Assembly (NCBI GenBank): GCA_030604505.1 | Contig: JAUVVT010000179.1 | Coordinates: 1-5,312, forward strand | DNA from: a bacterium | Lineage (GTDB): Bacteria; SM23-31; JAUVVT01 | Length of the DNA stretch: 5,312 nucleotides | Direction: 5' to 3' | Shown: positions 1 to 5,312 of the stretch, one piece after another | How positions within the stretch are numbered: position 1 is the stretch's first letter | Layout of the letters: each line of letters opens with the position of its first letter | Translations under genes and position numbers: made by a program | Notes under the pieces: generated by a model | What the model saw: the letters and a program-made list of their open reading frames with translations, nothing else | The model's database searches: none | Told to the model about the DNA's origin: nothing

Positions 1-246
1 CAGTGGTTTATGAAGCCAGTGGCACTTGGTGGAGGTGGAAGAACTTTTGCGGCAATAGTTTTATCGGATATTAATGTGAGTTCCAGTACACAAAATGGAA
101 GCTATTCGATCAGTAGCCCCTCACAGAATAATTTTACTTTACAGGGAGTAGGTGTGGAGGATGGGGACGATGATGGAACACCGATAACGATATCGGTGGT
201 TGTTTATTCTGATTCTACAGCTGCACCGGTAATAACAAGCAGATAA
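1..246 (+). CDS. C-terminal part of a type IV pilin-like / pseudopilin protein (5' partial)
   Basis: The frame is open from base 1 to the TAA at 244-246, giving 81 residues; the start lies upstream, and the ATG at 10 is probably internal. The piece begins QWFMKPVALGGGGRTF, an aromatic-x-KP segment followed by a GGGG-x-x-F turn. I recall this pattern in C-terminal domains of pilin/GspG-like proteins from FCB-group bacteria. Beta-strand-like stretches follow, then an acidic turn (EDGDDDG, about residues 50-56 of the fragment) and a final strand (ITISVVVYSD). The composition is Ser/Thr/Asn/Gly-rich with no Cys, as expected for an exported, assembled subunit. It sits directly upstream of platform and ATPase genes but is cut off from them by a strong terminator, which fits a separately controlled, possibly major, pilin. 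The diagnostic N-terminal helix is outside the window, so the pilin call rests on this tail and on context. Confidence 0.6.
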   Translation, partial: QWFMKPVALGGGGRTFAAIVLSDINVSSSTQNGSYSISSPSQNNFTLQGVGVEDGDDDGTPITISVVVYSDSTAAPVITSR

Positions 247-296
247 GTGTACCGGGTTTTTATTTTGTAAAGATATGAGATTAAGTAGAATCAAGG

Positions 297-337
297 AATT
301 CCCTATCCCCCGTGAAGTATTGGGGGATAGGGATTTT
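297..337 (+). terminator. Strong intrinsic terminator after the pilin-like gene
   Basis: CCCTATCCCCC (301-311) and GGGGGATAGGG (322-332) are perfect 11-base complements around a 10-base loop. T300-A333 can add one more pair. The stem is followed by TTTT (334-337), a short but acceptable U-tract. This is by far the strongest hairpin I see in the window. It lies 54 bases after the pilin stop and 57 bases before the next gene, so it should end most transcripts of the upstream gene. Confidence 0.85.
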
Positions 338-389
338 CAGTTAGTATGAGTGTATTCTTTAAAATATAAAATATAAAGAGAACATAAAA
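338..389 (+). promoter_or_regulatory. A/T-rich leader, possible promoter for the assembly operon
   Basis: The stretch between the terminator and the platform gene contains TATAAA at 365-370 and again at 372-377, made by a perfect tandem repeat of ATATAAA (364-377). Either could act as a -10 element. I see no convincing -35 hexamer at the right spacing. A weak purine-rich AAAGAG (375-380) ends 9 bases before the ATG at 390 and may be the ribosome binding site. A promoter is expected here because the terminator separates the downstream genes from the pilin, but the sequence support is thin; low-level read-through is the alternative. Confidence 0.3.
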
Positions 390-1730
390 ATGCCTGAATT
401 TAGATATCAAGGAATAAATATTAGTGGGAAGCCAGTGCAGGGAGTAATCTCAGCAGAGAACAGCAGGGAAGGAAAGAAAAAGATAAAATCTTTTGCTGAG
501 AATAAGGGGATTAAGGTATCAAGAGTTCAGAAAAAAAAGCAATATATATACAAGGTAAGGAAGGGAAATGAGAAGTATGTTACGGGAGAGCAGAAAGCGT
601 ATTCATGTGATGAGGTTGAGCGTGCATTGAAGAAGATGGACTATCAAGTTTTGTGGGTAAAAAGGAAGATTCTGAATCTGGATTTGAAGCCAGCAAGGAG
701 AGACATAGTAATGTTTGTCCGTCTCTGTGCGGATATGTTGAGGGAGAAATTGAATTATAATGAGATTTTGAGTCTTTTGACGAATGATATGAACAACAGG
801 ATGTTTAAGAATGTAATAAAGGAGATAAATAAGGATTTGAAGGAGGGTAAAGAAGGTGAGGCGGTTTTTTCGAAGCACAGTTCAATATTTGGGAAATTTT
901 CTGCTTATATGTTGGGTATTGCATCAACGAGCGGCGATATGGTTTCAATTTATGATAGTACAGCCCGGTTTCTTGAAAGAGAGGAGGATTTTAGAAAAAG
1001 TCTCAGGCAGGCGTTAATTCAGCCGATGGCTGTTGTTGCGGCGATGTTTGGAGCTGTTATTTTTTATATTGCATATATTTTTCCAAAGACTGCCGAGATG
1101 TTTCAAAAATTTGAGATAGCTGTACCTCCAATGACAAAGGCAACACTTTATTTTAGCAATTTGATTCAAGAATATGTTTTCTGGCTGGCTGGAATATTTT
1201 TGTTGGTGGTTATAATGGCAGTAAAATTTTTCCGAACAGAAAAGGGAAAGTATCTTTTTGATAAGTATTTGATTCGTATTCCGCTTTTGGGGAATCTGTT
1301 TCATAAAACGAGTATAGAGATATTTTCCCGTGTATTTCATTCTCTTTACAGCGGTTCCGGGGATAATGTTTCTGTGATAAGGATTGCCTCGGAGGCGTGT
1401 AATAATAAATATATTGAAAAGCAGATTAAAGAGGTTTCTATTCCTCTTATGCTCAAGGAGGGGATGGGAATTGTTGAATCACTTGAGACGAGCGGTGTTT
1501 TCCCTAGGACTGCATTATCACGCTTCAGGGCAGGTGCTGAAACGGGGTCGCTGAAACATGCGTCGCTACAGCTTGCTCATTATTATGAAAAGGAGACTAC
1601 ATATAAGATGAAAAATATTATTGAGTCTATTCAGATAGCGATTGGCGTATTTATTATGATTGTTTTAATAGCACTCACAATTGTTTCTTCGGAGACAGCG
1701 GTGGTGAGGCCAAAATCACCGTTTATGTGA
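390..1730 (+). CDS. pilC: PilC/GspF-family inner-membrane platform protein
   Basis: This 446-residue protein is the polytopic inner-membrane platform that couples the cytoplasmic assembly ATPase to pilin movement in type IV pili and type II secretion. The first GspF domain spans about residues 105-231 and ends in a membrane helix (211-231, with IFPKT at its end). The second spans about 308-433 and ends in the last helix (411-433). A middle helix lies at about 262-281. Family signatures in the second domain are FSRVFHSLYSGSG, NNKYIEKQI, LETSGVFPR and RAGAETGSL, followed by YYEKE. The N-terminus starts with the usual FRYQGINISGKPVQG module, but residues 52-93 look like a second copy, which explains a length about 40 residues above a typical PilC. 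ATG 390 is the only usable start: an in-frame TAA lies at 360-362 with no other start codon between. The gap to the ATPase gene is 20 bases, consistent with co-transcription. Whether it serves a pilus or a T2SS cannot be decided from this gene alone. Confidence 0.93.
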   Translation: MPEFRYQGINISGKPVQGVISAENSREGKKKIKSFAENKGIKVSRVQKKKQYIYKVRKGNEKYVTGEQKAYSCDEVERALKKMDYQVLWVKRKILNLDLKPARRDIVMFVRLCADMLREKLNYNEILSLLTNDMNNRMFKNVIKEINKDLKEGKEGEAVFSKHSSIFGKFSAYMLGIASTSGDMVSIYDSTARFLEREEDFRKSLRQALIQPMAVVAAMFGAVIFYIAYIFPKTAEMFQKFEIAVPPMTKATLYFSNLIQEYVFWLAGIFLLVVIMAVKFFRTEKGKYLFDKYLIRIPLLGNLFHKTSIEIFSRVFHSLYSGSGDNVSVIRIASEACNNKYIEKQIKEVSIPLMLKEGMGIVESLETSGVFPRTALSRFRAGAETGSLKHASLQLAHYYEKETTYKMKNIIESIQIAIGVFIMIVLIALTIVSSETAVVRPKSPFM

Positions 1731-1738
1731 GATATTAT

Positions 1739-1742
1739 GAGG
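1739..1742 (+). promoter_or_regulatory. Ribosome binding site that decides the ATPase start
   Basis: GAGG at 1739-1742 stands 8 bases before ATG 1751. A longer frame could begin at GTG 1727, overlapping the end of the platform gene, but nothing resembling a Shine-Dalgarno sequence precedes that GTG. The protein from ATG 1751 begins MRIGKRHNRLGE, where the conserved N-terminal domain starts, so 1751 is preferred. Confidence 0.65.
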
Positions 1743-1750
1743 TTATTAAT

Positions 1751-3535
1751 ATGAGAATCGGTAAAAGACATAATAGATTGGGTGAAATTCTTGTAAAGAA
1801 GGGTATTATTGATGAGGAGACTTTGGAGCGGGCGCTCGGTATTCAAGAGAATGAGCCGTTTGAAAATAAGAGGAAGCTTGGTGAAATTCTTATAACTGAA
1901 TTTGATAAAGACAAGAATCAGGTTTATCGGGAAATTGCCTATGCTTATGGATTTGAAGAGTTTGACCTTTCTAAAGAAGTAATTGATGATGGAAGGATAA
2001 AGTTTATAAAGGGTGTTTTTGATAATTTGCGGAATGGAAAGCTGGAGAAGATTTTAAATAAAAAACTTCTTCCTTTTAAGCTGGATTCCAAGAAGAAGGA
2101 TGTTTTAATTATGATTTCTCCTGATCCAACTGATAAGGAGATACCGGAACTTGCTATAAATATGGGTTATCCGAAGTATGAGGTTCTTTATACTAATTCT
2201 GAAATTATAGATGAATTGATTGAAAAGGCCGGCATTAATACGAATGAATATTTACAGAATCTTGAGATGATGCAGCGTGAGGTTGATATAACTGATGAGG
2301 AGGCGGATATTGATGAGGATGCACTTGACAATGAGATAAACAGGGGATTTCTTGTAAATCTTGTTGAGGGATGTCTCGTAGATGCGGTCCAAAAGGGAGC
2401 CAGTGATATACATGTTTTGCCTAAAGAAGATAACAGGGTAGAGATACATTTCAGGATTGACGGGAAATTAAGTTTGTGGCATTCTCAGGATAATACAAAG
2501 CCGGAAGCCATTGCTGCAGTTTTTAAAGATATTTCGAGGAATACGGATAGGTTTGAGCGGGAATCTGCACAGGATGGTTTTATACAGCGGAGTATTGACG
2601 GGTGTATTATACGATTCAGAGTTTCTATTTTGCCGATTATAGGGAGAGAGTTTGAGAGGAAATTTGAGAGTTTGGTAATCAGGGTTCTTGATGACAGGAA
2701 GGTAATTTCCGATTTTGATACATTGGGTCTGCAGAATGTGGTGAAGGAGAATTTCATTAAATCGATAACGAAGCCGCAGGGGCTTGTGATACTAACCGGT
2801 CCGACGGGCTGTGGGAAAAGCACGACATTGATTGCTGCACTTTCTTATGTAATGAAGCCTTCTTTAAATGTTCTAACTGTTGAAGAGCCGGTTGAATATC
2901 TGATAGACGGAGCACGTCAGTTAAAGATTGGTCCAAAGATGGGATTTGAACAGGCAATGAGGGCAATTCTTCGGCATGATCCGGATATTGTAATGGTTGG
3001 TGAGATAAGGGACCTTCAAACAGCAGAGATAGCAATAAAACTTGCTAATACCGGTCATCTGACATTTTCCACACTTCATACTAATGATGCTCCGAGTGTT
3101 GTTTCGCGGCTTTATAAAATGGGAGTTGAACCGTTTCTTATAGCTTATGCTATTAATATTGTTGCAGCACAGAGGTTAGTCAGGACATTATGTCCGGACT
3201 GTAAGAGACCGGTGGAGGAAAAAAATCCTTTACAGGCAGCTGCACTGGGATTTACAGACGAGGAGATTCGGTCAATGACGTTTTATGAGGCAGCAGGATG
3301 CAATAAATGTTATTCGGGATATAAGGGAAGAATTGCAATTCATGAGGCACTTTATTTTACAAAAGAAATAAGAAATATTATTTTAAGGTCTGCTGATAAT
3401 ATTAATGAGGAGGCACTCCGGGAAGCCGGGAAAAGAAGCGGGATGTTTACATTAAGAGAATCGGGCAAGGAACGAATTAAAGAGGGAATAACCACTTGTG
3501 AGGAGATTTTGTTTGCGACTACAGAAGATAGTTAA
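1751..3535 (+). CDS. pilB: PilB/GspE-family assembly ATPase with MshEN-like N-domain
   Basis: The protein has 594 residues from ATG 1751. It is the cytoplasmic hexameric ATPase that powers pilin polymerisation (or pseudopilus growth), working on the platform protein encoded just upstream. An N-terminal T2SSE_N/MshEN-like domain begins with RLGEILVKKG (residues 9-18), has ERAL at 26-29, and shows a second LGEIL at 43-47. An acidic linker (about 173-199) leads to the N2 domain with GASDIHVLP (216-224). The motor domain has Walker A GPTGCGKST (350-358, Lys356), Asp box VEEPVEY (377-383), Walker B DPDIVMVGEIRD (410-421, Glu418) and His box TGHLTFSTLHT (434-444). A zinc-type tetracysteine follows: CPDC (481-484) and CNKC (517-520). 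The tetracysteine and the N-domain favour an extension-type PilB/GspE over a PilT retraction ATPase. All catalytic boxes look intact. The frame extends upstream to GTG 1727, which would add 8 residues, but that start lacks a ribosome binding site. Confidence 0.95.
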   Translation: MRIGKRHNRLGEILVKKGIIDEETLERALGIQENEPFENKRKLGEILITEFDKDKNQVYREIAYAYGFEEFDLSKEVIDDGRIKFIKGVFDNLRNGKLEKILNKKLLPFKLDSKKKDVLIMISPDPTDKEIPELAINMGYPKYEVLYTNSEIIDELIEKAGINTNEYLQNLEMMQREVDITDEEADIDEDALDNEINRGFLVNLVEGCLVDAVQKGASDIHVLPKEDNRVEIHFRIDGKLSLWHSQDNTKPEAIAAVFKDISRNTDRFERESAQDGFIQRSIDGCIIRFRVSILPIIGREFERKFESLVIRVLDDRKVISDFDTLGLQNVVKENFIKSITKPQGLVILTGPTGCGKSTTLIAALSYVMKPSLNVLTVEEPVEYLIDGARQLKIGPKMGFEQAMRAILRHDPDIVMVGEIRDLQTAEIAIKLANTGHLTFSTLHTNDAPSVVSRLYKMGVEPFLIAYAINIVAAQRLVRTLCPDCKRPVEEKNPLQAAALGFTDEEIRSMTFYEAAGCNKCYSGYKGRIAIHEALYFTKEIRNIILRSADNINEEALREAGKRSGMFTLRESGKERIKEGITTCEEILFATTEDS

Positions 3536-3608
3536 GCTATTTTCTTTGAAGAGAATGGAGTTACCGCTGTAGTCGGTTTGGCTTTGGCGGAAAGTTTATA
3601 AATTTTTT

Positions 3609-3614
3609 AAAAGG
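3609..3614 (+). promoter_or_regulatory. Ribosome binding site for the first minor pilin-like gene
   Basis: AAAAGG at 3609-3614 ends 7 bases before ATG 3622. The 86-base gap it lies in (3536-3621) is the longest between genes downstream of the terminator. It shows only short imperfect complementarity (CCGC 3564-3567 with GCGG 3587-3590; ACCG 3563-3566 with CGGT 3574-3577) and no terminator-like stem with a U-tract, so transcription probably continues through it. Confidence 0.5.
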
Positions 3615-3621
3615 CGCAGAA

Positions 3622-4110
3622 ATGGGTTATCATATTATGTATGTTATAGGAGCGAGTGTGATATTTTTTTCTTCTGTTCTGACATTAAACAGGACAGTAC
3701 TGGGCAATTTTCATACGATTACCGAGAGCAGTATGATATTAACATCGGCATCAATAGGGCAGGAGATAATCGAGGAAGCTCAGGGGAAATTATATGACGA
3801 GGTGTTTTCTGATAATGAGTCTTTTTATGATATACCGGTTTGTTTTACTGCCGATGACTCGCTTGGGCCTGAGGGTGGTGAATATTATCCGTTGTTTGAT
3901 GATATTGATGATTATAACGGATTGACACGTTTGGTTTCAACGCCATCCGGGGCGTGTTCTGTGGCAGTAAAGGTTGGTTATGTTGATTCGCTGAATATTG
4001 ATCAGTGGGTAACCGAAAAGGGATTTTATAAGAGGATGGAGGTATCTGTATATACGGATGTTAATCCGTATTCTGTTAAATTGCATTATTTGTTTTGTTA
4101 TTATAAATAG
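3622..4110 (+). CDS. Putative minor pilin/pseudopilin, PilV/MshD-like
   Basis: This 162-residue protein has one hydrophobic N-terminal helix (about residues 5-21, MYVIGASVIFFSSVLTL) and a soluble remainder predicted to lie outside the membrane. After the helix comes SIGQEIIEEAQGKLYDE (44-60), which resembles the amphipathic stretch after the helix in PilV/GspI-type pilins. FDDIDDYNGL (92-101) resembles a DDxDDYxG motif I associate with MshD-like minor pilins. The C-terminal half alternates in a beta-strand pattern (VAVKVGYVDS, KRMEVSVYTD, VKLHYLFCYY). Cysteines are at 74, 112 and 159. There is no G-F-T-L-x-E prepilin leader; the start MGYHIMYVIG gives no Glu at +5. It is first of three similar-architecture genes directly behind the ATPase gene, which argues for a role in pilus priming or tip assembly. 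The family is assigned by architecture and context, so the exact minor-pilin class is uncertain. Confidence 0.65.
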   Translation: MGYHIMYVIGASVIFFSSVLTLNRTVLGNFHTITESSMILTSASIGQEIIEEAQGKLYDEVFSDNESFYDIPVCFTADDSLGPEGGEYYPLFDDIDDYNGLTRLVSTPSGACSVAVKVGYVDSLNIDQWVTEKGFYKRMEVSVYTDVNPYSVKLHYLFCYYK

Positions 4111-4118
4111 ATTTAAGC

Positions 4119-4123
4119 AGGAG
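4119..4123 (+). promoter_or_regulatory. Ribosome binding site supporting a GTG start
   Basis: AGGAG at 4119-4123 stands 6 bases before GTG 4130. It is the best Shine-Dalgarno match in the window and supports initiation at GTG, although no ATG occurs near the start of this frame. Confidence 0.75.
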
Positions 4124-4129
4124 TGAAGG

Positions 4130-4687
4130 GTGAGTACATATTGGGACATTATCGGTTCACTTGTAATTAGTTCGTTGTTTATGATTACTCTTTTTACTTT
4201 TCATAATAATCTTTTGCAAGAGAGAAGTATGAGTGGTTTGTGGATTATAACCCAAGAAGATGCCAGGGCTCTTTCAGACGTAATTGAATATGACCTTCGG
4301 AAGGTAGGTTATCGTGTTCCCAAGGGGAATTGTGCTTTTATTTCTGCGGATTCAACGTGTATTTCTTTTCTTTCCGATTTGGATGATAATGGTGTAGTAG
4401 ATTCTGTGAGGTTTTATGCGAGTGAAACATCGAAAGTTTCGAGTACAGATAATCCGGATGACATATTGTTTTACAGGATTGTTAACGGACAGTCTATTCA
4501 GGGTTCTGAGCTTGGATTAACGTATTTTAAGCTCAGTTATTATGACAGTACGGGAGTGGTTACTGATGTGCCTGATGAGATACGGGAAATTGAAGTGGAG
4601 TTTACTGTTGAAAGTTCAATGACCGTCGGCAGGTATTATCCGTCTGTGTTTATCAAAAAGAAAGTAAAACCAAAAAATATTTTATAA
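4130..4687 (+). CDS. Putative minor pilin/pseudopilin, PilW/GspJ-like
   Basis: This 185-residue protein starts at GTG 4130, 19 bases after the previous gene. A single hydrophobic helix spans about residues 7-24 (IIGSLVISSLFMITLFTF). A helical stretch follows, ending in VIEYDLRKVGYRVP (51-64), close to the IExDLRxxGYR pattern seen after the helix in PilW/GspJ-like pilins. Next comes CISFLSDLDDNGVVDSVRFY (77-96): an F-x-x-D strand and a DxDxNGxxD loop that looks able to bind calcium, a feature common in PilW-like proteins. DDILFYRIVNG (110-120) and FKLSYYDSTGVVT (133-145) continue the beta-sheet pattern, and IREIEVEFTV (151-160) forms a late strand. Cys68 and Cys77 could form a disulfide. The N-terminus MSTYWDIIGS lacks the canonical leader, but Asp6 would be at +5 if only the initiator Met were removed. 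The call rests on motif order and operon position. Confidence 0.7.
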   Translation: MSTYWDIIGSLVISSLFMITLFTFHNNLLQERSMSGLWIITQEDARALSDVIEYDLRKVGYRVPKGNCAFISADSTCISFLSDLDDNGVVDSVRFYASETSKVSSTDNPDDILFYRIVNGQSIQGSELGLTYFKLSYYDSTGVVTDVPDEIREIEVEFTVESSMTVGRYYPSVFIKKKVKPKNIL

Positions 4688-4698
4688 AAATTTTATGC

Positions 4699-4702
4699 GA
4701 GG
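4699..4702 (+). promoter_or_regulatory. Shine-Dalgarno-like GAGG favouring the ATG at 4707
   Basis: GAGG at 4699-4702 lies 4 bases before ATG 4707, a short spacing. The alternative in-frame ATG at 4695 is preceded only by an A/T run. Choosing 4707 leaves a 19-base gap to the previous gene, matching the gaps before the other genes. The protein then begins MPGKASL, which fits the family better than the longer start. Confidence 0.45.
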
Positions 4703-4706
4703 CGCT

Positions 4707-5312
4707 ATGCCGGGTAAAGCATCGCTTATATTAGTAATAGGTTATCTGATATTGTTTTGGTCTTTGGCTGATAGTTTAACTCAATCAGGAACGAATGCGG
4801 TGAGGAATTCTGTATCGTATCATGACAGGATTGCGGCAAAGAATCTTGTTGGTAGTGCGATAAATTTGAGTTTGCGGAAACTTTCTCAAGATGGGAGCTG
4901 GAGGAGTGGTTTTACAAATTATTCATATGCCGGAGGTACTTTTCAGTGCACCATTTCCGATGAGCCTCTCGTTGGAGCGAATACGGTGAGTATTAGAGCT
5001 ACTGCAAATTATAACGGTTGTATTGAATCGGGGCGAGCATATGTTGATGCTATTGCTTCGAGCAACAGGTTTTCCCGTTTTTCTTATTTTACTGATGATG
5101 AATCGGGGATATATTTTAATACCAATGATACGATTTACGGTCCTGTTCATACGAACGAGCAGTTTTATATTATGGGCAGTCCGGTATTTTTTGGTCTTGT
5201 TTCCAGTGTGAGTTCAACTTATGTGAAATGGGGGGCACCGACACCTGAATTTTTAGGAGGCACAAATTTCGGCAGAGAAAGGATTGACCTTCCGATTGAT
5301 ATTTCGATTCTC
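4707..5312 (+). CDS. PilX-like / DUF4900-type membrane-anchored protein (3' partial)
   Basis: The frame stays open from ATG 4707 to the window edge, giving 202 residues with no stop; ATG 4695 would add four. A single N-terminal helix (about residues 5-20, ASLILVIGYLILFWSL) is followed by an amphipathic segment (RIAAKNLVGSAINLSLRKLS, 41-60), the arrangement seen in PilX-type minor pilins. A beta-rich domain with Cys81 and Cys105 comes next. Then FSRFSYFTDDESGIYFNTND (122-141) leads to TIYGPVHTNEQFYIMGSPVFFG (142-163). This IYGPVHTN...GxPVFxG signature is one I associate with DUF4900-domain proteins of pilus loci. The domain is predicted to face outward and to be pilus-associated; its molecular role is not established as far as I know. 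The canonical prepilin leader is absent. The remaining length and C-terminal domains lie outside the window. Confidence 0.7.
   Translation, partial: MPGKASLILVIGYLILFWSLADSLTQSGTNAVRNSVSYHDRIAAKNLVGSAINLSLRKLSQDGSWRSGFTNYSYAGGTFQCTISDEPLVGANTVSIRATANYNGCIESGRAYVDAIASSNRFSRFSYFTDDESGIYFNTNDTIYGPVHTNEQFYIMGSPVFFGLVSSVSSTYVKWGAPTPEFLGGTNFGRERIDLPIDISIL

Noticed and set aside
18..40. TGGCAC followed by TTGG inside the pilin-like gene, considered as a sigma-54 promoter.
   Set aside because: The -12 GC element is not present at the required spacing and the stretch encodes the conserved glycine-rich segment.
1727..1750. GTG 1727 as the ATPase start, giving an overlap with the platform gene.
   Set aside because: No Shine-Dalgarno sequence precedes it. 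ATG 1751 has GAGG at 8 bases, starts exactly at the conserved N-domain and gives a gap like those of the other genes.
2485..3035. Long minus-strand open frames opposite the ATPase gene.
   Set aside because: They lie opposite a strongly conserved motor domain, have no recognisable product and no ribosome binding site that I can see; they are shadows of the coding strand.
3561..3592. Short complementary segments (CCGC/GCGG and ACCG/CGGT) in the gap after the ATPase gene, considered as a terminator or riboswitch.
   Set aside because: The arms are only 4 base pairs, mutually exclusive and not followed directly by a T-run. I could match no cyclic di-GMP riboswitch consensus to it.
4695..4706. ATG 4695 as the start of the DUF4900-like gene.
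   Set aside because: It is preceded only by an A/T run, while ATG 4707 has GAGG upstream and gives the more typical MPGKASL start. The short 4-base spacing keeps some doubt.
5023..5211. A 62-codon plus-strand frame inside the last gene.
   Set aside because: It overlaps in another frame the well-supported DUF4900-like reading frame, which runs uninterrupted to the window edge; its composition looks like a frame-shifted translation.

Overview
The window is AT-rich and densely coded on the plus strand. It holds part of a type IV pilus (or closely related pseudopilus/type II secretion) assembly locus from a bacterium. The PilC-like and PilB-like proteins, the glycine-rich pilin tail and the DUF4900-like protein together resemble loci I recall from the FCB superphylum (Ignavibacteria, Marinimicrobia, Calditrichota and relatives). 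That assignment comes from memory of family appearance, not from a search, and is tentative. No RNA genes, insertion sequences, CRISPR arrays or minus-strand genes are supportable.

Layout: (1) positions 1-246 are the 3' end of a pilin-like gene whose N-terminus lies upstream. (2) Positions 247-389 are non-coding and hold a strong intrinsic terminator (stem 301-332) and then an A/T-rich leader with promoter-like hexamers. (3) 390-1730 encodes a PilC/GspF-type inner-membrane platform protein with an apparently duplicated N-terminal module. (4) 1751-3535 encodes a PilB/GspE-type extension ATPase with all catalytic boxes, a tetracysteine zinc site and an N-terminal MshEN-like motif that could bind cyclic di-GMP. 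(5) An 86-base gap follows. (6) 3622-4110, 4130-4687 and 4707-5312 (running off the window) encode three small single-helix membrane-anchored proteins that look like PilV/MshD-like, PilW/GspJ-like and PilX-like (DUF4900) minor pilins. All three lack the textbook prepilin leader.

How they fit together: the ATPase would drive the platform protein, which lifts pilin subunits out of the inner membrane. The three small proteins are placed where an initiating/tip minor-pilin complex is usually encoded. The terminator would insulate the (probably abundant) upstream pilin transcript from the lower-demand assembly genes. Gaps of 20, 19 and 19 bases before the ATPase, the second minor pilin and the third, with Shine-Dalgarno-like sequences inside them, suggest one operon from 390 onward. 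The retraction ATPase, prepilin peptidase, alignment proteins and secretin are not in this window, so T4P and T2SS cannot be separated decisively here.

Most worth a second look: the doubled N-terminal module of the platform protein, the half-conserved MshEN motif of the ATPase, the non-canonical N-termini of the three putative minor pilins, and acidic D-x-D-x-(D/N)-G loops in two of the pilin-like proteins.
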